Assembly (NCBI RefSeq): GCF_905475465.1
Contig: NC_062235.1
Span: forward strand, 10,001-74,000
Reading direction: 5' to 3'
DNA: 64,000 bases
DNA from: Pieris napi
Taxonomy: Eukaryota > Arthropoda > Insecta > Lepidoptera > Pieridae
Below the pieces are notes generated by a model. That model was not told the DNA's origin. It saw nothing but the letters and a program-made list of their open reading frames with translations, and did no database searches. Made by a program: the position numbers and the translations under genes. Below, one piece after another: positions 56,860-64,000 of this stretch (positions are counted from its first letter, which is position 1; each line of letters begins with the position of its first letter).

Positions 56860-58740
56860 CGGTTTCTTTTTCTCACATGTTTTTTAGCTTCGTCGTGATT
56901 TATGTTATCGGCTCGACCGAACGACGGAACCTATCTCTGAAACGGCACGACGCTCCAAAAGATTCCCTAGGCTATATTTTTCTTTTCAGTCTATGTCTCC
57001 GTGTAAGGTCTACTTTTTTCAAAGACGGATTGTGGACGTTTCGGGGTGAGGACGATTCTCGGCTCCTACTTGAACCTTACTATATTTGTACACCATTCTG
57101 AGGTGAAATATTTATTCCATGACGATTGTTATTTTATAAAGATGCATTTCTATCATTTGTTAGCGTGTTTAATAGATATAACTTTAAGGGGCGTCACTTT
57201 TGCACTATGAGATGATGTTTTCCATCGCGAAGGCTATCGAGGAACGGTTTAGAAACCATCTTAAGAGCGTCTCGAGACCTTTTCACGCTCACATCCAGGT
57301 CGATGTTTTCTTAACCGGACCCGTTCATCTGGTTGCTGTCGTAATATATCGGTTCACCAGCTGAGACAATTGTTTTGCTATTTCGACATTAGATCGTGGA
57401 TTTAAATTTTATACAAAGTTATTTAGAGTGACAGCCCTTTGTTATTTAATGTGATTATTGTTATTTATTGTATAATTATTTTAATTTTGACTCGCTTGTA
57501 ACAGGGTAATGATTGAAATAGGTTGACGTGTTTCCTCTCGAGCGCAATGACGAATCATTATTAATGGATATTATTGTGGAGCGAGTGGGGGAGCCAATAT
57601 CGAAGATCATCTAGTCGGGGCACCTACTCGGGTATAATTTATTTGTAGAAACCGTTAATTTGGAAAAATAATTTCGATGAATCGTCAATGCCTCAATTTA
57701 AAAAGTTTAGTATTTGAAAATAATGTTAATAGTGTTCGTTTTACGCCTTCTAAAATGCTTTAACATTAGAATAGTTTTGCCTTTTGATTTAAACATAATA
57801 TTGATCTGTAAATAACACTAGTGTACATAGTAGAGATTAAATTATTAATATATTTATTATATACAACTTGAACTTTGTTTTTCTTATTCCCTTACAAATG
57901 GCAGCTTTAAGATTATTAACCCTTCTCGAAGCAAGTGATGAAACACAAATATGTTCATTTGCGTGCTATTCTTCTTGCATAGAAATAGTATTAAAACATG
58001 TGTAAGACAGTGATATATGCTACCTTGAGCATAAGATAAAGGAAAAGATGCTCTGAGACGTAATCATTGCGCATATTTTCCATCAGGGGCAATTTTATCG
58101 TATATTGTAGCCCTACTTTAATTGTTAGTTCACTGCTGTACTTGATTAGCCTAAAAGTTATAATAGATAAGTATTATGCTTATTGTTATTTTAATTCAAA
58201 TAAAGAGTAGTAGATAAGGTAGACGAATATATTTATGCTCTCATCCATTAGTGGAAGTGAGAGGAAGTGGTTAGCCCGTACGAGTATAGATCTAGATCAT
58301 GAGTTTCAGACCCATCGTGAAGCCAAGAATATGACAGTCGATGCGATTTTCTAAAAGACTTAAAAAAAATTCAATGGTTGCCCCAAGTGAGGAAGTGGGA
58401 AGATGGAGAGGTGGGGATGGCTTAACCTGATTTTATTTTGTCAATTGTGGAATAGAGTGCTCTTATGCCCCCGTGTACTATGTCGTCTGTGATATGGGCC
58501 TGACAGTCATTTTTGAATAGGCGTGACATTAATGTCGAACAAGTTTCTATGGGAATAACATTAGCTTCGTCACGTGACGATTTCTATAAAGAATGTTTGT
58601 CTTGTCGTAAACAGACTTTGTCTCAGGCCCAAGGTTTTACTAGAATGTTTCGCCTTTTAGATGTAAAATGGAAATTAAAGTAATGCAAAAATTCGAAAAT
58701 TTATTTTAATTAAATCTCATTAAATTACATCACGTCAAAT
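56860..58740. other. tamo 3' UTR and intergenic spacer
   Basis: The first several hundred bases are likely 3' UTR. AT-rich thereafter, with no gene supported before the next stop codon at 58741. Confidence 0.5.
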
Positions 58741-60520
58741 TTAATAGTGACTACCGTATCCACCGCCGTGTCCACCCCCGACGCCATGCCCTGCGCCACC
58801 TCCGAAGCCTCCTTGATGTCCAGTTGCTTCGTGTCCACCACCGAATCCACCTTGATGACCACCAAGGCCACCGTGGCTGCCTTCAGATCCTCCACCTTAA
58901 CCAGAGTTTTTTACAACCACATTAGGCGGAAACCGCATGGTAAAATATATGCCAAAGTTAGGTGTAGTTAAATTAGAATGATTAAATACCTCCTTGATGA
59001 CCTCCACCAAATCCGGAATCGTGTCCACTAAAACTTCCATGACTGCCTCCTCCTAAGCCTTGGTTACCCCCGTGGCCGCCCCCATGGCCGCCCCCTTGAC
59101 CTCCAGCAAACCCAGAGTCACCGAGTCCACCGTGGCCCTGACTGCCGTGACCACCGCCACCGTAGCCTAAAAAGGAATCTCGCCGTAAAAACTTATACAT
59201 ATAGACGTTAGTTGTTTTTTTTGTATTAAATTCAGAAAATAAAATTAATTTCCATGGCAATCAATTGCTCGTTTTAAAATCGTGTTTAGATTATGATAAC
59301 TATTATAATATAAGGTGGAAGCAAACCGGCGTCCACGTGATAACAACGTATTTTATTGACATGACTTTACATTTCGAGGATCTCTATGCTCAGGCCGATG
59401 ACTGATGGCCCTTCGTCGTACAGGGGAACAGCTTCCTGTATTAATTATTTCAACCTTGATACTACGCGTTGCGTGATTCCTTCGGTAAAGTAAGTGCGCG
59501 CTGCTATCAAATCATTGGTGGATGATTGGCGGACAGTTTATTTATTTATTTTCTTTCTGTTATATGTTTCATATACTACTCATATATGTAAGTGGCAAGT
59601 CTCACCTGGACGTGCAGCTACAACGGCAACGAAAGCAAGAACGAGGATCTGTAAAAAAATAAAACGTTGGGACCTTTCAATCGTTGGAGGTTAACGTATT
59701 GCACGGTAGCCTTTACAAGCAGCACAATAGGTATTGTAGACACTTTTGTCTACTGTCCGCCCTGACATAGTCGCGGTGAATACTAACAAGTGGTACAGTT
59801 TGTGGGGTTGTAGAGGTTAAGCCTGAGAAAAATCGGTCGAACGAAGACGTTTCTTACGAATGCAGTCTTAACGATGAGAGATTTAGAGAAGACTTTTAAT
59901 TCAATTTTAGAACTCGATATAGCTTACAAAAAAGTCGGAGTTAGCAAATGTCTAACTATTATAGTAAGTATATAAAAAACAAGACCGCCGAGTCTATCTG
60001 TCTGTCTGTTCGTGATAAACGTAAAAACTAGTGCACGGAATTTAATGCCGTTTTCACCAATTCATGAGGATGGTTGCCCGTGCATCATATATGCACGCGT
60101 TGTTCTTGAACATTATTTTGTTGTGAAGTTATTTGAAATCAACGATCTCTTAAGATTTTCATTAAAATCATGTACCTAAGGGGAAATTATGCTAAGATTT
60201 TAATATTTGGTATTTATTTGTATGAATGAATATTAGGTAAAAACAAATAATACACAGTTTGAGAACAAATATAATTACCATATAAAGGTTAAGGGATAGA
60301 CATATATTATGCGATACCTACATGATTTTTTCACACCCGCACAAACTACACAACGGACGCTCTCGAAGAGCAATGATTCGGGTAAAAGCGTGATGCTATA
60401 TATTCTATCTTCCTTCATAAAAGGATAAAATTCAAATCAGTATAATATAAACTTTTTTGCTTTATAATATTATAGTATAGATTTGACGTAACTTAAATTT
60501 CTTACCAGAACTTTTCCCAT
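58741..60520 (-). CDS. Gly/His-rich secreted protein 1 (129 aa, 4 exons)
   Basis: Exons in order: 60506-60520, 59606-59648, 58990-59166, 58741-58895; 390 nt, in phase. The N-terminus MGKVLILVLAFVAVVAARPG is a classic signal peptide split by an intron after five codons. The mature part is almost entirely Gly and His with Ser, Gln and Phe (repeats such as GGGHGGGHGGNQ and HQGGFGGG). A TATATAA lies on the minus strand near 60597, well placed for a start about 50 nt upstream of the ATG. Candidates are cuticular, silk-associated or metal-binding/antimicrobial glycine-rich proteins; no family motif decides. Paralogue of the gene at 61239-61883. Confidence 0.85.
59985..60110 (+). repeat. Dispersed transposon-derived repeat in intron 1
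   Basis: CTATCTGTCTGTCTGTTCG followed by AAAACTAGTGCACGG and GCCGTTTTCACCAATTCATG resembles a widespread lepidopteran interspersed repeat. Boundaries not resolved. Confidence 0.4.
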
Positions 60521-60594
60521 CGTATTTATTGTGTAAGTGTACTTGCGTAGTCCTACGATTTACAGAACGTACTACGCTAAGGAAGCTGTGCACA

Positions 60595-60604
60595 TCTTAT
60601 ATAT
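60595..60604 (-). promoter_or_regulatory. TATA box of Gly/His-rich gene 1
   Basis: TTATATATAA on the minus strand, about 80 bp before the start codon at 60520. The gene has a short first exon, so the spacing fits a normal TATA promoter. Confidence 0.6.
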
Positions 60605-61238
60605 AACCCTATGATCGACGAGTGCTTCGACCCTTACTGTCTTATCTAACCTTTTTATAAAAAAAGTATTTGGCGACTTTGTCTGTCAGTACAACAATCA
60701 TTGGCGTGGTTTTGTTTGTCTACCACTCAAACTTAGTAGATAATTAGCGGCAATTATCGCAATTTTTACCATGGCATTTATTATTACTTTTAGGATTATA
60801 CAAATTAAACGAACAATTGAGATTCTTATGTTTCTTTTTCGTTCGTTTCGAAAGATGAGGTTTACAATTCGACGTAGGTACATTCACGTCTTTTGTGTAT
60901 TGCCAGATAGATACGATATATTTTGGCCGATTTTGATTATATTAAATACACAAAATCTCACACGACCTTCATGCTCCTTGTACAGTAAATAATTAATCTA
61001 CACGCGTAAATAATAAATATAAATATTTAAATTTCTGTTTAAAATTAAACAACAAATCAAATAAGAATGGAATCATTATATAGGTAGTCTGGTACACATT
61101 ATAACTTATTTAGTATAGAACGTTTCGCCACAAGGATTTATTGACGACGACGTATTAGACAATGAATTATTAAAGGAGGTGAATTTTAGAATAAAAACGA
61201 AATTAAATTGAACTTTTATTCAAACATTTTAATGCGAT
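60605..61238. other. Spacer between Gly/His-rich genes
   Basis: AT-rich with no supportable gene; short frames on both strands near 60700-60990 mirror each other and look like chance. Confidence 0.5.
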
Positions 61239-61883
61239 TTAATAGTGACCGTGTGGACCGAATTGACCGTGACCGCCATGGACGTTGCCGTGTCCCTGTC
61301 CTTTCTCGTGATTCGGTGATCCACCATGAGCAGTTCCATGACCGACGCCGTGTAATCCTTGGTCGTGACCTCCTGATCCACCATGGACACCTCCGTGGCC
61401 ACCACCGTGCTCCGATGCTTGTTCATGACTCCATGATCCACCATGCTCGCTTCCATGACCGCCGTGTTCATAGACTTGGTCGTGACCTTCTGATCCACCA
61501 TGGACACCTACGTGGCTCCCACCGTGCTCCAGTCCTTGCTCATGGTTCCATGAACCACCTTGAGCGCTTCCATGACCTACGTCGTGTCCTTGGCCATGAC
61601 CGCCTGACCCGCCGTGTACGCTTTCGTGACCTTCGTGGCGGCTGCCGTAGCCATATGCTGTAAATTTGAACATGTTAGTTTTTAGTTTTATAATAAATAA
61701 TATACTCAATTAAATAATTAGGGTGATAACTAAATCGCTAATCATACCTGAACCGGCGGCAGCAACCGCGATTAAACTTAAGGTGACAATCTGCAAAATT
61801 GAGTTATTCCATCAATAAGATAATACAAAACAAACAGGTCTTAAAGAAATATATACAAAAGTACTTACTACGAATTTAACCAT
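61239..61883 (-). CDS. Gly/His-rich secreted protein 2 (158 aa, 3 exons)
   Basis: Exons in order: 61869-61883, 61748-61790, 61239-61657; 477 nt, in phase. The first two exons are exactly as long (15 and 43 nt) as those of the gene at 58741-60520 and encode the same kind of signal peptide (MVKFVIVTLSLIAVAAAGS). The mature protein carries imperfect repeats of roughly 35-40 residues built from VHGGSGGHDQG, EHGG and HGGSWSHEQ, rich in Gly, His, Ser, Glu and Gln. More His- and Glu-rich than gene 1, so metal binding is plausible but unproven. A TATA box lies at 61933-61940. Confidence 0.87.
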
Positions 61884-61932
61884 TTTCGCTCAGGATTCTG
61901 TTTCTGAATGTTTGTATTTGTCGGTTCCTTCT

Positions 61933-61940
61933 TATTTATA
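61933..61940 (-). promoter_or_regulatory. TATA box of Gly/His-rich gene 2
   Basis: TATAAATA on the minus strand, 50-57 bp upstream of the ATG at 61883, consistent with a 5' UTR of about 25 nt. Confidence 0.7.
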
Positions 61941-63274
61941 CAGAAAGAGCGTCTTGTTCTTCTTTTTCTTGTTTAGGAGGTTGCTGTTAGATATTAAAAT
62001 AATGTCATTTTTATGTTTAACCATCATTCGCCATTTTTCACTTCGCACCGGCACGAAACATCTGGGTGTAGTCAGCAGAGTTATCGACAAACAAAATATG
62101 CTCAAGATAACTCAACTCAACTGTTCCTTTTAGAAGTGGGTAACCAATACCGATCATACAAAATAAATATTAATATAGGAATTAAAAATAATTTATATAG
62201 GAATTATTAATAATAATAATCAATCATGATTTAAAATATAAATAATTTAAACTGTGTCTCGTTCATAAAAAAAAAAACATATATGTAGTAGGAATGTTTG
62301 TTTTTATAAATATGTGTTATTAAAAAATAGTTTTACGGCAGCATAAGAAAAGCATAGGATGAGACATAAGTTAATGATTATTCAGGTTATGCAAATTCTA
62401 TAAACAAAATATTAAGGGAAACTGGTTTATTTGGGACGTTACTACCTAAACAACATTTGAACTAAACTATTCTTATTGGAGACAATAAAACATAGTCCAC
62501 AATCAACATAAATGTATTGGAATATTAAAATAAGTGGGTTTTTTCCATGTATTCTATTAGTTCTCAAAAAAACCAAAGAATTGAAATGGTTTATCAGTAA
62601 CACTAAGCAGTTAACTCCCATCCATGTCACAATAATTGTTTTGTGAGTTTTATAAGTAAGTATTATTATATGTTTTACGTTTCTACCTTAACTAGCTATG
62701 TTAGCTATCGACACCAATCTATATATATTAATGTTTATAACATAATATTGTACGTATACAATAGTATTTTTTAAAAATTAATATACCTATGTCTAAGCAT
62801 ATCATAACTTTACCAAATGCCTACATTGGATAAAATTCCAAGAATACAAATTAAAATTTATGTAAATTACGTAAATATGTACATACGTGTTTTCCTGCTC
62901 ATGATTTGCTTTTTTTAAATTTTAGCTATCGTAATGTGATACGTGTTACTGTAATATTATATTAAAAGGATAGGTAAAGTTTGAGCTTTAGACTGTAGAG
63001 AGAGGTGGTTTTTGACTTTGACTTTTGTGGCCTAATACCAGCATTCCACCCGATAATTCGCATACGAAAGTGAAAATAAAGTAAAAGAATTTTTGAGGTA
63101 AAACCCCAACTTGGCTACGTTAGTACGTTTTTATTATGATATTCAAAAGTCGCTTGGCTTTGGATAATAATATGAGAATAATACAAAAACATTTCAATCG
63201 TTCTGCTTTTTTTAATCAGTAGGTAATTAAAATAAATACAAACAAATTACAGTCTATTCCATTGTCTTCTTAAG
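61941..63274. other. AT-rich intergenic stretch
   Basis: No supportable gene; very AT-rich with A- and T-runs. Confidence 0.5.
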
Positions 63275-63751
63275 TCAACCAGATTTTCTTCTCAATCTGT
63301 TTCCATTTGGAAAAGTATAATACGGGAAATAGGAACCGGTTTTTCTGTTTAGCACTAAATACGGGGGCATATTGGTGTATGCATTTGACCAATTTCGTCG
63401 TTGTGTGATTTGTGGCTGCTGTGAAGAAGTTTGCGGCGAAATTATTCTGTAGGCTTCGCTATTTCTGCCTGTTATGACAGTTATTAAAATCGAGGTTAGA
63501 ATTATCTGGAAAAACAAGATTATGATGCAATACTGCCTGCGATGACCATTTCAATTAAGTTATGTGTTAATTGGTTACTAGTTTTCCTCAAAATGAGTAT
63601 ATTAATACGATAGAATAAGAAATATGTGTGTTTATAACAAAAGGTGTTTTTTTTATTTTAAGGCTTTCGAATGGTGATGCCTAGCCCTCGCTAACAAATG
63701 CTTAAGATAACAAAAACTTACCCTAAGTAAGAACAACCTTAAATTTTCCAT
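63275..63751 (-). CDS. Secreted 86-aa peptide, family unknown
   Basis: Two exons: 63722-63751 (MENLRLFLLR) and 63275-63505, joined in phase (261 nt) by GT-AG sites. The first ~24 residues form a signal peptide completed by IILTSILITVITG. The mature ~62 residues are Gln/Ser/Tyr-rich without Cys (TSSQQPQITQRR; YFPYYTFPNG) and end basic (RLRRKSG), including possible dibasic/RR cleavage sites and a C-terminal Gly that could be amidated. This would suit a neuropeptide-like or cuticle peptide precursor; no known family recognised. The exon-1/signal-peptide design echoes the neighbouring Gly/His-rich genes. Confidence 0.7.
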
Positions 63752-64000
63752 ATTTTAAAAATAGTCAATTTAATATTAGTCTTTTCGGCCACTGAAACTA
63801 ATGGTGTTTGGAAAGACAGAGATGTCGCATTGAACTTCACGACTCTCTTATATTGAACCATTTTTGAAAATGACATACTTCTGACGAATACAATTGGCAT
63901 AGAGCTGGTTTACAAAATAAGTTTGGCCATATGTAAATATTTATGTAAATCTATTAAATTCTCGGAGTTGAACATTTATAATAACACAGACATTAACTAT
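63752..64000. other. 5' flank of the secreted-peptide gene
   Basis: AT-rich; a TATAAG on the minus strand near 63848-63853 could be a promoter element. Nothing else seen. Confidence 0.35.

Noticed and set aside
58747..58971. Thr/Ser-rich plus frame
   Set aside because: Antisense of the Gly/His repeat exon; GGN/CAN codons read backwards give Thr/Ser/Ala runs.
61208..61663. His/Arg/Asp-rich plus frame of 151 codons
   Set aside because: Antisense of the repeat exon of Gly/His-rich gene 2, which has a signal peptide, splice sites and a TATA box.

Overview
The window reads as the left end of a moth or butterfly (Lepidoptera) chromosome. It opens with a perfect (CCTAA)n array, the C-rich strand of the insect (TTAGG)n telomere. 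Two nearly full-length telomere-targeted non-LTR retrotransposons sit inside that array. Inward of them lies AT-rich, intron-containing host DNA with tRNA-derived SINE, LINE, MITE and Tc1-like debris of the kinds common in Lepidoptera. No prokaryotic gene organisation or CRISPR array is present.

Telomere (1-16873). (CCTAA)n blocks at 1-1132, 8686-9102 and 16347-16873 flank two R1-clade, TRAS-like elements (1133-8685 and 9103-16346), both with poly(A) ends facing the centromere. The 5' junction (CC|element) and the 3' junction (poly(A)|CCTAA) match cleavage between C and T of CCTAA and between T and A of TTAGG, the TRAS pattern. Both copies keep open ORF1 (gag-like, three zinc knuckles) and ORF2 (endonuclease, reverse transcriptase, RNase H, CCHC). 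The roughly 2 kb 5' leader holds repeated hairpins whose pairing is kept while their bases change. ORF2 has no ATG able to supply its complete endonuclease domain.

Subtelomere and host genes (16874-64000). After about 2.1 kb of repeats come METTL4-like adenine methyltransferase (minus), UDP-glucose 4-epimerase (minus), a TRIC-type cation channel (minus) with tRNA-Pro(CGG) inside its first intron and tRNA-Val(CAC) just beyond its start, an unrecognised one-TM protein (minus) with possible alternative last exons, an unrecognised 832-residue nuclear-type protein (plus), a CIB-family EF-hand protein (plus), a tandem pair of unrecognised small membrane-protein paralogues (minus), a broken intron-containing Tc1/IS630-type transposase carrying a LINE insertion, a tamozhennic/SPATA2-like protein (plus), two Gly/His-rich secreted-protein paralogues (minus) and an 86-residue secreted peptide (minus).

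Exon structures were assembled by hand from splice sites and reading phase. Every multi-exon model reported as complete closes in phase with one stop codon. The host genes show no evident common pathway. The working system in the window is the telomere with its resident retrotransposons. Product names rest on recognised motifs, not on database searches.
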